Origin: SFWF01 sp045636705
Lineage (GTDB): Bacteria; Bacillota; Clostridia; Oscillospirales; Acutalibacteraceae
Reading direction: 5' to 3'
Assembly: GCA_045636705.1 (NCBI GenBank)
Contig: JAZTYA010000011.1
Span: 28,320-92,319 of the forward strand
Length of the DNA: 64,000 nucleotides
The notes below the pieces were generated by a model, which did no database searches, was not told where the DNA came from, and saw nothing but the letters and a program-made list of their open reading frames with translations. The position numbers were made by a program, and so were the translations under genes. Shown here piece after piece: positions 43,651 through 51,537 of the stretch (position 1 is the first letter of the stretch; every line of letters begins with the position of its first letter).

Positions 43651-45183
43651 CTAATCTCCCAGTTTTATAACAATAACGTTATCAATTATAAAAATCGAAC
43701 TACTGCTTGGCCAATTTTCTAAAGAATTAACATCTATCTTTTCAAGTAAAACTGCTTTCTCTTCGCCTGAAACGAAGTTATAGTTTTTACCGCAATAATC
43801 GTTTAACGTACTACATAATACGCTCTGACCTACAACTTCATCATCTGCTCTGATAATGTGTCCATCGGTCGTGCCTGTCATATCAAGGGATAGGAATGAG
43901 CTATAGTCTTCGCTATCTTCTAACGCGCCTAAAACTAAAATTCTGTCGCATTTATCGGAGCCTTCTGTTTGCTCGATTCGGTCTGCGATTCGGTTTAAGG
44001 TGCCTATAGACTTTTCATAAGCCATATTTAACTTATGATAGCTGATGTTTGCTATGACTATGTGGTTAAATATTAGCACTACAGCAAGCACAAGAATAGT
44101 CCAAAGTTTAACGGCATTTAGTTTATCGCATTTAAAGTCAGCGTTTTCATACTGGATTATGAAGAGCAAATAAAATGCCACAAATCCCATCTTCATCAGG
44201 TTATGATAGTCTATGCTACTGTTTACAAATGCCAGAACACTAGCACCTACGGGAAGAGCCGCTGCAAAAAGTAAAACCAACAAAACCTTTGATATGTGAA
44301 GTTTATTTCTTAGAATATTAACAAGGTAAAGAACAACTGTGAAAATTAGTATTAATATGTTTAAAATACCAAACAAGTTGAGTCCTTTTGAAAAATCAAA
44401 GAAATATCCAAAAAAGCTTTCTTTGATAACATAAAGAGAAGCAAAAATATTAATACCAGAAAGTGCAGTTGCATCTCCAAAACCTTGATAATCTAAAAGG
44501 GTTGTATTTGAAATCTTTAAAATAAGGGTTAAAGCAAGATAATAAAGTCCCATACCGATGGCACCGGTAAGAAGGAATTTAACACCCTTTAATATGATAT
44601 CTTTTGCTTTAGTTTCAAAAGAAATGCTCTCTTTTATAAGGAAGCAAAGCAAAAGCATTATTGTAACTGTTATGTAGGCTTGATAAATACCAACCGATAA
44701 AGCAATGAATATTACCGATAAAATATAATTTGGTTTTTCTTTTATCAATTGATATGCGGCAATGCAAGCTAAAAGAAATGAAAGTGCATACGCATCTGCA
44801 ACATAGTTATACATCATAACCGACGTAACTGTTGGGAAGGATGCCACAACACCGCCTAAAAGCACCGCTGTCACGGTTTTCTTAACCTTAAAAATTTCAA
44901 GAATGCAAACCGCTCCGAGCGCATGGAACAAGATTGCCATAAGTCCTGTAATCCACGGAAGGTCGTAAAAAGAGCTTGGCGCAGACACAACGGGTAAAAA
45001 CCATCTGCCCATAGATACCATATTCTGTGGGTCGTATCTAAACACTAATGAATCCCAGTTTGGTAGCCAGTTTGTAATTTTATAAAAGTGAGCAATAAGA
45101 CCAATAATTATTGCCGACCAAAAACAAACCTTCCACTGTGGCAGAACATTCTTTTTTAATTTTCCTATAATTTTCTCAGGCAA
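43651..45183 (-). CDS. GtrII-like membrane glucosyltransferase
   Basis: About 510 residues, ten or more helices; it has NWDSLVFRYDPQNMVSMGRW (about residue 40), a GtrII/GT-C-style outer loop with acidic residues, and a soluble C-terminal part. Such proteins transfer a sugar from a polyprenyl carrier to the growing polymer outside the cell. TTG 45183 is preferred, with TTGGAG about 8 nt upstream; ATG 45201 overlaps the upstream gene and lacks a ribosome binding site. The partner donor synthase is probably the GtrB-like gene at 28645. Confidence 0.78.
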   Translation of the reverse strand: MPEKIIGKLKKNVLPQWKVCFWSAIIIGLIAHFYKITNWLPNWDSLVFRYDPQNMVSMGRWFLPVVSAPSSFYDLPWITGLMAILFHALGAVCILEIFKVKKTVTAVLLGGVVASFPTVTSVMMYNYVADAYALSFLLACIAAYQLIKEKPNYILSVIFIALSVGIYQAYITVTIMLLLCFLIKESISFETKAKDIILKGVKFLLTGAIGMGLYYLALTLILKISNTTLLDYQGFGDATALSGINIFASLYVIKESFFGYFFDFSKGLNLFGILNILILIFTVVLYLVNILRNKLHISKVLLVLLFAAALPVGASVLAFVNSSIDYHNLMKMGFVAFYLLFIIQYENADFKCDKLNAVKLWTILVLAVVLIFNHIVIANISYHKLNMAYEKSIGTLNRIADRIEQTEGSDKCDRILVLGALEDSEDYSSFLSLDMTGTTDGHIIRADDEVVGQSVLCSTLNDYCGKNYNFVSGEEKAVLLEKIDVNSLENWPSSSSIFIIDNVIVIKLGD

Positions 45184-45185
45184 AA

Positions 45186-45920
45186 TTACCACTCCAACCA
45201 TTTGAGTTTATGTAAGAACTTTCCGTAAAGTTTGTTGTACATTTTAACACCGATAATTCTTTTAATTCGTGTTGTTCTTTTAGTAACCGCAGCGGTCCAC
45301 GAAGCCGAGTAATGATGTATAGAATAGGTTTTATCGGTTATTGTTTTTTTGCCCGTATAATAATCCATTGGGCATAAATATTCTTGGGGTAAGAAGACCA
45401 TATCCATAAACGTTTGGTCCTTGTTTTCAATATCCATACCGAGTCGCTTCAAAGCTTCGGTATTTCGGTCAGGGCAAGGGGTTAAATCTAAACTGCCATC
45501 GGGCAAAATAAAGGGAATATCATCATAGTCCTTTAAAAATTCTAAAACGATAGGGTTTCCCTTCTCTGCTCCAAATCCAAGGCCGGTAGCAACAATACCC
45601 TTCTCGTCAAAGCCCATAAAGCCGTTTAGTTTTACAAGGTCGTCGATAGGCTTTATAAGTTCAACGTCTGTATCAAGATATATACCGCCGTTATCATAAA
45701 TTATTTTAAGCCTTGCATAGTCACTTACAAACGCCCACTTTCCCGATTCATAAGCCTCGTTTAAATAACGATTTTGGGTCAAATCGAAATTGTCTTCGGT
45801 GTGACAAATAATCTCATAATCGGGACAATATTTTTTCCAACTCTTAATGCATTTCTTTGCAAGTTTTGGCATTTCGCCTTTTCCAAACCAGCAATAGTGT
45901 ATAACCTTAGGAATGCTCAT
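45186..45920 (-). CDS. OCH1/capsular polysaccharide-type glycosyltransferase (GT32)
   Basis: 244 residues. KVIHYCWFGKGEMPKLAKKC at the start, FVSDYARLKIIYDNGGIYLD and the DXD motif LDTDVEL, as in the DXD sugar-binding (Gly_transf_sug) family, related to mannosyl- and galactosyltransferases. Soluble. It overlaps the flippase gene by 14 nt. Confidence 0.9.
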   Translation of the reverse strand: MSIPKVIHYCWFGKGEMPKLAKKCIKSWKKYCPDYEIICHTEDNFDLTQNRYLNEAYESGKWAFVSDYARLKIIYDNGGIYLDTDVELIKPIDDLVKLNGFMGFDEKGIVATGLGFGAEKGNPIVLEFLKDYDDIPFILPDGSLDLTPCPDRNTEALKRLGMDIENKDQTFMDMVFLPQEYLCPMDYYTGKKTITDKTYSIHHYSASWTAAVTKRTTRIKRIIGVKMYNKLYGKFLHKLKWLEW

Positions 45921-47418
45921 TATTTGTTCCTTTCTTGAGCGCTATTAAATTTTTGAAAGCATCTTTGAAGAATATGAAGTTTACCAGTATGTATAGCGGT
46001 ACAATCCAAAGTGAATGAATAATTCCCTTAATTAATAAGTTTAGGAAAGAAAGTCCGCTAAAGCTATCAACGAAGAAAATTAACATAATTACTGCAAATA
46101 CTGCTCCGTTTACAAGCCAAAGTTTATAGGTTTCAAAACTGCTTCTGTTTAAAACCTTTTTGTTTGAATAGTAAATCATCATAGAGCCTCTATATAAAAG
46201 GGCAACTATTGTACCAAGAATAGCACCGCAAATTCCCCAAGCGAGAATAGCTACAACCGATACGGTAATATTAATTACCATTTCAATTATTGCGTGTGAA
46301 CGTGTTTCCTGGAACTTGCCCGAAAACTCAAGCACGTGGTTAGAAGGCAATTTTCCGTTTGATAAAAGATTCATAATAACGAAGAGAAGCACAAGATAAA
46401 CGTTTGTATAATTAGCATCTTCTATTCCGCTTGTATATATCTGAATCAAAGGCAAGAGAAAAACTGCCATAAGTGTATAGATGATAAAGGTTGCCATTAT
46501 GTAAAGGGTTTCATAAACATTATAAACCTTCATAAACTTATCCTTATCGGTATGGAACATTTGACCTAGCGCAAAGCTGAATCCCGAAATAACGCTTGTT
46601 ATAAAGGTTTGAATCTGTGAGAAGAAGATATTGTAAATGGTGTAAACACTAACAACGCTAAAATCTGTAAGGAATGATAACAGCAAAACATCGGTGTTGT
46701 TAAATACCATTCCCGAAACCTGATGAACAAGGACAGATTTTCTTTGAGATACTGCCTCATAATCAGGCTTTGCTTTAAGGTCAAGCCACTTGTATCTACG
46801 CTTCGCATGAATATAGATATATCCTAATTGAAGCAGATATAAAACACAGTAAACCAACTGAATAAGTAAAAGGCTGTCGGTTAGTAAAAGCACCAAAATT
46901 TTACCTACGTTGGATAAAAGCTGAAGTATTGTTTCAGAGGTTGTTATAACGTATTTTCTTCCGTCAACTTCTAAAAGTATTCTGTATTTTGACTGAACAA
47001 AATAACTAAATAAAGCAGGCAACGCGGTTAGCACAACTATTCCGAAAATTACACCGGGTTCAATACTTGTAGGTATTATAAAAGCATAAACAGCTGCTAT
47101 TAAAAGAACAATAGCAGCATAAATATAACCGATTTTACAATAGTAAGTGTGTGTAGCAGAGATAATTGAACTTATCTTGCCGTGATTTTTTTCGGCAACA
47201 GGCTTGTATAAAGCTTGTGTAGTTGCAAGTCCAACGCCAGACTCAAGCAAAAACATATAAACGAAAATTTGCTTAATGGTCGAAAGGACACCGTTAACCT
47301 CTGAGCCGAAATTTTCTAAATATAGTCTTGGAAGAAGGAAACTTAAAACAATTAAGACAACCTGATAGATTATATTTGACACTAAATTATATTTAATTCT
47401 GTTATCTTTTTTTGCCAT
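45907..47418 (-). CDS. polysaccharide flippase (Wzx/MOP superfamily)
   Basis: 503 residues, about fourteen helices, opening with YNLVSNIIYQVVLIVLSFLL and LPRLYLENFGSEVNGV, the common start of Gram-positive capsule flippases. It would move the undecaprenyl-linked repeat across the membrane. AAAGGAGGG precedes the ATG. The only flippase in the operon. Confidence 0.92.
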   Translation of the reverse strand: MAKKDNRIKYNLVSNIIYQVVLIVLSFLLPRLYLENFGSEVNGVLSTIKQIFVYMFLLESGVGLATTQALYKPVAEKNHGKISSIISATHTYYCKIGYIYAAIVLLIAAVYAFIIPTSIEPGVIFGIVVLTALPALFSYFVQSKYRILLEVDGRKYVITTSETILQLLSNVGKILVLLLTDSLLLIQLVYCVLYLLQLGYIYIHAKRRYKWLDLKAKPDYEAVSQRKSVLVHQVSGMVFNNTDVLLLSFLTDFSVVSVYTIYNIFFSQIQTFITSVISGFSFALGQMFHTDKDKFMKVYNVYETLYIMATFIIYTLMAVFLLPLIQIYTSGIEDANYTNVYLVLLFVIMNLLSNGKLPSNHVLEFSGKFQETRSHAIIEMVINITVSVVAILAWGICGAILGTIVALLYRGSMMIYYSNKKVLNRSSFETYKLWLVNGAVFAVIMLIFFVDSFSGLSFLNLLIKGIIHSLWIVPLYILVNFIFFKDAFKNLIALKKGTNNEHS

Positions 47419-47447
47419 TTTAAATTTCCCTCCTTTGTTTTAAGTTT

Positions 47448-47990
47448 TTATACCCTGTTTTCTACGTAATCCTTAGTAGCGTTTTCTTTATAAATTATTT
47501 TTGCTGGATTTCCTATTACTATGCTATGCGGTGGAACGTCAAAATTAACGAAGGTTAAGGGAGCTATTAGCACATCTTCCCCTATATTTACCCTTCCTAC
47601 AATCACCGAATTAGTTCCTATCCAACAGTTTCCTTCAATAGTCGGAGCTCCCTTTCGCTCTCCTCTGTTTTCATAGCCTATTGTTACACCCGTTGCTATA
47701 TTAACGTTTTTACCGATTTTAGCCTCGGGGTTAATAATCACTCTGCCGCTATGTCCTATATAAAAGCCCTCGCCTATTTCGGTCCTTGCCGGAATTTGTA
47801 TATAGGTTCTGTTTGACATAAGTTTAAGCTTTACAGTATAAAAAAGTTTTAACGGTTTAAACTTACATGCATTAGCTTTTCTGAAAAGAGCGATATATTT
47901 AAGTTCTACCGGTCTAAGCATTCTTTGATAAAAGCTTTCGCCTTTTTCTCCGTAGTATCTATATAAATCCTTAGAAAACTGACTTTTCAT
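47448..47990 (-). CDS. serine acetyltransferase-like hexapeptide transferase
   Basis: 180 residues. Helical N-terminus, then hexapeptide repeats: GEGFYIGHSGRVIINPEAKI, GKNVNIATGVTIGYENRG and GVPTIEG-like turns ending PHSIVIGNPAKII. Acetyl-CoA-dependent sugar acetylation is likely. Start MKSQFSKD at 47990 has GGAGAAAAA upstream; a longer frame would run into the EAL gene. It is the second acetyltransferase of this type in the operon. Confidence 0.85.
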   Translation of the reverse strand: MKSQFSKDLYRYYGEKGESFYQRMLRPVELKYIALFRKANACKFKPLKLFYTVKLKLMSNRTYIQIPARTEIGEGFYIGHSGRVIINPEAKIGKNVNIATGVTIGYENRGERKGAPTIEGNCWIGTNSVIVGRVNIGEDVLIAPLTFVNFDVPPHSIVIGNPAKIIYKENATKDYVENRV

Positions 47991-48004
47991 TTTTTCTCCA
48001 AACT

Positions 48005-48820
48005 TTATATGACCTTGTTCATATAATCCTTTGCAAATTTTTCTGCCTTTGTTTCGGGAAGAGCCTTTGAATAATACCAACCTTGAGTATAATCACAGCC
48101 GCTTTCTATTGCTAGTTTCTTTTGTTCTTCGGTTTCTACGCCTTCGCACACAACCTTAAGGTTTAGGTAGTGGGCTAATGAAACAATTCCCATAAAGAGT
48201 TTTTTGCCCTTTTCGGTGCCTGCTAAAAGAAGAATTTCACGGTCGATTTTTACTGTATCAATCGGATACTCACAAAGGCTCACTAAGGATGTGTATCCGC
48301 TTCCGATATCGTCAAGCGCTATACGGAAACCAAGTTCCTTAACCTTAATGATGTTGAGCATTGCATCAACCAAATTCTTTTCAACCGAATCCTCGGTAAT
48401 TTCAATTACAAGCTTGCTTCTGTCAAAATCGTATTTATCAGCAATTTTCTTTATTTTATCCAAAAAGTCTTTTTCAGAAATTGTAATTCTTGTTAGGTTG
48501 CAGGAAAGTGAAACATCGCCAAGTTCGGTACCCTTCCATTCGGAAAGCTTTTTGCAAACCAAGTCAAACATATAGTAGTCAAATCTTACAATAAGACCTG
48601 ATTTTTCCATAATCCCTATATATGCTCCGGGAAAAATAACCTCGCCTGAAGTGTTTTCCCATCTTGACAGGGTTTCTGCCGAAGCTATTGCATCCTGCTT
48701 GTTGTCTACGATAAACTGAAGATACATTTTAAATTCATTATTATCAAAGCCACTTTTTATCTTTTTTAGAAGTTTTCTTTCGCTTAAAACGGATTTTTTG
48801 TTTTTTGAATTATTATTCAT
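48005..48820 (-). CDS. stand-alone EAL c-di-GMP phosphodiesterase
   Basis: 271 residues, soluble, EAL domain only. Catalytic set: AETLSRW (E49), SCNLT (N108), VIEITED (E140), ALDDIGSGYTSL (D170/D171), VKIDRE (K191), CEGVETEE (E227), TQGWYY (Q246). ETL and DDIGSG are mild variants of EAL and DDFGTG, so activity is likely. It is the first gene behind the riboswitch and would lower the messenger when the operon is on. GTGAGGT precedes the ATG. Confidence 0.9.
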   Translation of the reverse strand: MNNNSKNKKSVLSERKLLKKIKSGFDNNEFKMYLQFIVDNKQDAIASAETLSRWENTSGEVIFPGAYIGIMEKSGLIVRFDYYMFDLVCKKLSEWKGTELGDVSLSCNLTRITISEKDFLDKIKKIADKYDFDRSKLVIEITEDSVEKNLVDAMLNIIKVKELGFRIALDDIGSGYTSLVSLCEYPIDTVKIDREILLLAGTEKGKKLFMGIVSLAHYLNLKVVCEGVETEEQKKLAIESGCDYTQGWYYSKALPETKAEKFAKDYMNKVI

Positions 48821-48880
48821 CTTTCGATTTACCTCACTGAATTTATTTTAATTTTAAATGCCGGGGGTAAAAGGTTGCTT

Positions 48881-48937
48881 GAAAAAGAAAAAGCTGCAAT
48901 AATAGAAAGTCCTATAAAGACCTTTTATCATTGCAGC
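48881..48937 (-). terminator. riboswitch-associated terminator
   Basis: On the minus strand GCTGCAATGATA (48926-48937) pairs with TATTATTGCAGC (48893-48904), with an inner AAAGGTC/GGACTTT extension, then TTTTTCTTTTTC. The 5' arm reuses the last bases of the aptamer, so terminator and folded aptamer should exclude each other. Confidence 0.82.
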
Positions 48938-49010
48938 TGGACTGTCATAGTATAAAACCTTAGCCTCTTTGCTTTGCGTCGCCGACTTTCGCCGGTTTTG
49001 CTAAATATTA
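48926..49010 (-). ncRNA. GEMM-I (cyclic-di-GMP-I type) riboswitch aptamer
   Basis: Minus-strand features: GCAAAACC (49001-48994), hairpin CCGGC-GAAA-GTCGG with the GNRA tetraloop, the highly conserved GACGCAAAGC joining segment, then GGCTAAGG...CTATGACAG, which matches the CUAAG/UAUG-type tetraloop receptor, and a final AGCTGC strand. This is the order and spacing of the GEMM-I class. The position equivalent to G20 of the Vibrio Vc2 aptamer is A here, which is known to affect c-di-GMP versus 3',3'-cGAMP preference. It stands between a consensus promoter and a terminator, in front of the whole polysaccharide operon. Confidence 0.88.
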
Positions 49011-49018
49011 CACTAACT

Positions 49019-49047
49019 AGTATATTGCAATGATTCGCTTTTGTCAA
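49019..49047 (-). promoter_or_regulatory. promoter of the riboswitch-controlled EPS operon
   Basis: TTGACA (49042-49047), 17 nt, TATACT (49019-49024) on the minus strand. The predicted start lies just upstream of the aptamer. The only strong promoter seen for the operon from 48820 to 26185. Confidence 0.85.
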
Positions 49048-49060
49048 GAATATATTAATT

Positions 49061-51361
49061 TTACTCTTTTGCGAAAACCCAAAGGGTATCAGAAACAGAG
49101 TTTTCACTATTTCCAAGTTTATACACGCTTAAAACTACCGCTTCACCGTTGTTCTTCTTATAGGTAATTTTTGGTGTTTTGCCTTCAAGTAGTTGTTGCC
49201 TTATAGCGTCGTAATTTAAGAAACTCATTACAGCTCTGTGATAATCAGACTCAACTGATTCGGCAACGTATTTAGAAAACAGGTTTGAAAAATGCTCTTC
49301 GTTTTCGTTGTAATTTAGGTATGCGGGCATTAAAATTCGCCTTGCTTTGTCTGTATCCAACGAAACGCGATAAATACCGTTGTAGTTTTCTTTTAGAATA
49401 GAAAGCATTGTATCTATCTCGAGTATTCCTGTTTTGACCTGAACAAATTCAGTGTTTTCATTGTTGGCTGTATTCTGCTCTTGCTTATTTTGGTAGTATT
49501 GAGCCTTTGCAGCATACATTCTTTTTTCTGCTTCTTTTACCATTCTTTCGGTGTCTGTGTTTTGGGTTCTAAACGACAGGCCGATTGCAACATGGTATTT
49601 TTTGGGTACTAGTTGTTCTTTGAAAATTTCAATACGTTTCTTTATATCTTCCCTGTCGGTATTTTGACAAAATACCAAGAACTCATCTCCACCCATTCGG
49701 TAAACCTTATGACCATAGAACACCTCTTTTAGGGTATTGGCAATATAAATTAACATTTCATCGCCTGCCGTGTGGCCAAATTTGTTATTAATTAGGTGAA
49801 GTTCGTTTACGTCAACGTATATACAAGAAAAATCTGTTGGATTTTCTTCATCAAATACTAATAAGTCACTCTTATATGCAACACGGTTTAAAGCACCGGT
49901 AAGAGAATCGGTCGTTGCAACTAATTTTGTTTTATTAAGATAGTTCTTGTTATATAGCGCCATAGAAAAGCAAGCTGAAATCTTTTCGGCAAGAGCTCTA
50001 ACCAAGTTGCCTCGTTTAGAGTTAATAGCCGCCAAAATCGTAATATGATTAGCGCTGGTAATAGTAGCTGAAAGTGAAATCTCCTTTATCTTAACCTGCT
50101 TTAAGAGGTTGTAAAATTCGGGATTTGTCTTTTTTAGATGTCTGTTTGGTTTTATGCAAAGGATATTTACAGCAACATTGCTTACTTTATGATATTCTGC
50201 GGCATATCTAAAGAGTTCTGCCTTAAAATAATTTCTGTCGTTTTCAGGGAAAATCTCCTTGTTAAAATCAGGAGAAAGAAAGTTATAGTCTTCTCCGTCG
50301 GTGTCAAAAAAGACTGCACATCTTGCTCGCGCAAAATCACAAACCAAGCTAAGCGCATCAACTATATTGTTTTGGTTTCCGGAAGTTTCCAAAAGGATTT
50401 TTCGAACGTCTGATGCGCAGGTAGTAATACTGCTATGTTGCTTTTCACCTGTCATCAAGGTAATGATATATAAAACAATAATGACAAGCATTGCCAAGAA
50501 GACTATAAAGAGAACCTTAGATAATTCATCTGCGGCGGCAAAAACCTGTGAATCGTATCTTACCATTGCAATCATTAATCCTAAGTCTTCAATGGTCGAA
50601 TAATGCAAATATACGTTTTCATCCTTATAAGCAGATAAGAAGGAGGTAAATCCGCTATCCGAGGACGCCATTTGCTCATAGGAATATCCTTCTTTATACT
50701 TTCGGTCCTTTAAAAAGGATATATTGCCAAGCTGTTCGTGTATATTATCGATAATCAGGTCGCCTGTTTCCTTGTGATAAACGAAGAGCTGAGCATCAAG
50801 GTTTTTAGCCATCTGGTCATAACGTTCGCCGATTTTATCAAGCTGAATAACGCCGTATAAAATACCAACCACTTTTCCGTCTGCCTCTATCGGAACGGCA
50901 CTTCTTACGATTTCTTTACCCTTGGTTGTAACGTCGCTTACCCTTGTACTGATATAAGCGCCCTTCTTAACCTCTTCCTCAAAAGAAAGAGAACCTGTAA
51001 CATCCGAGCTTCCTGCTTTTGTAACAAAGGTGTTGTCCTCGTTTAATATGCCGATGTTCTCAATAAGGCCTATTGGCTTAAAGGATTGGAACATAATGTC
51101 GTAACGTTCTTTTCCACTATAGAGCGTAGCCGCAAAGTTTGCCATTGTTGAAAGATTTTCTCGGTCGGATATTAGCTGAAGAGAAATGTCGTCCTTAATC
51201 TGCTTTGTCTGAGCATGAAGGTTCTCGTAAGCCTCTTCCTCTGCCGAAATATAAAGCGAAGCCACCATAGTCAGAAAAACTGCACATAAGAGAATAGCTG
51301 TAACAATGGTATATAAAACATAGTGCTGTCTATGCTTCTTTTTTCCGTATGTAACTGCCAT
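49061..51361 (-). CDS. dCache-type transmembrane diguanylate cyclase
   Basis: 766 residues. Helix 1 (about 14-38), an extracytoplasmic dCache-like sensor (about 45-275), helix 2 (about 282-303), a GAF-sized linker domain (about 330-470), and a GGDEF domain (about 480-630) with intact DVNELHLINNKFGHTAGDE and RMGGDEF (GGDEF 557-561). The RxxD inhibitory site is absent (YGHK at that place). A PAS-like C-terminal domain (about 645-766) is unusual. Predicted to make c-di-GMP in response to an outside ligand. GGAGGG precedes the ATG. Directly upstream of the riboswitch-controlled operon, same strand, own promoter. Confidence 0.9.
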   Translation of the reverse strand: MAVTYGKKKHRQHYVLYTIVTAILLCAVFLTMVASLYISAEEEAYENLHAQTKQIKDDISLQLISDRENLSTMANFAATLYSGKERYDIMFQSFKPIGLIENIGILNEDNTFVTKAGSSDVTGSLSFEEEVKKGAYISTRVSDVTTKGKEIVRSAVPIEADGKVVGILYGVIQLDKIGERYDQMAKNLDAQLFVYHKETGDLIIDNIHEQLGNISFLKDRKYKEGYSYEQMASSDSGFTSFLSAYKDENVYLHYSTIEDLGLMIAMVRYDSQVFAAADELSKVLFIVFLAMLVIIVLYIITLMTGEKQHSSITTCASDVRKILLETSGNQNNIVDALSLVCDFARARCAVFFDTDGEDYNFLSPDFNKEIFPENDRNYFKAELFRYAAEYHKVSNVAVNILCIKPNRHLKKTNPEFYNLLKQVKIKEISLSATITSANHITILAAINSKRGNLVRALAEKISACFSMALYNKNYLNKTKLVATTDSLTGALNRVAYKSDLLVFDEENPTDFSCIYVDVNELHLINNKFGHTAGDEMLIYIANTLKEVFYGHKVYRMGGDEFLVFCQNTDREDIKKRIEIFKEQLVPKKYHVAIGLSFRTQNTDTERMVKEAEKRMYAAKAQYYQNKQEQNTANNENTEFVQVKTGILEIDTMLSILKENYNGIYRVSLDTDKARRILMPAYLNYNENEEHFSNLFSKYVAESVESDYHRAVMSFLNYDAIRQQLLEGKTPKITYKKNNGEAVVLSVYKLGNSENSVSDTLWVFAKE

Positions 51362-51411
51362 ATTTCACCCTCCACATATAGTTTTCGCAATTTATAATAT
51401 AATTAATATAT

Positions 51412-51440
51412 ATTATATCAGAATAACCTAAATTTTGCAA
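51412..51440 (-). promoter_or_regulatory. promoter of the diguanylate cyclase gene
   Basis: TTGCAA (51435-51440), 17 nt, TATAAT (51412-51417) on the minus strand. Confidence 0.7.
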
Positions 51441-51494
51441 CAGATTAATAATGTAATAAATTCTATTAAAAAACTGTTGAAAATTGCTAAAATT

Positions 51495-51528
51495 AAAACC
51501 CTGCAAGGAACTTTCCTTACAGGGTTTT
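51495..51528 (-). terminator. terminator of the GDPD gene
   Basis: AAAACCCTG-AAGGAA / TTCCTT-CAGGGTTTT hairpin, T-rich on the minus strand. It insulates the diguanylate cyclase gene from upstream transcription. Confidence 0.85.
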
Positions 51529-51537
51529 GATTTGAAT

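Noticed and set aside
51362..51535. A second riboswitch upstream of the diguanylate cyclase
   Set aside because: No GACGCAAAGC or other known aptamer core; the space holds only a promoter and the terminator of the upstream gene.
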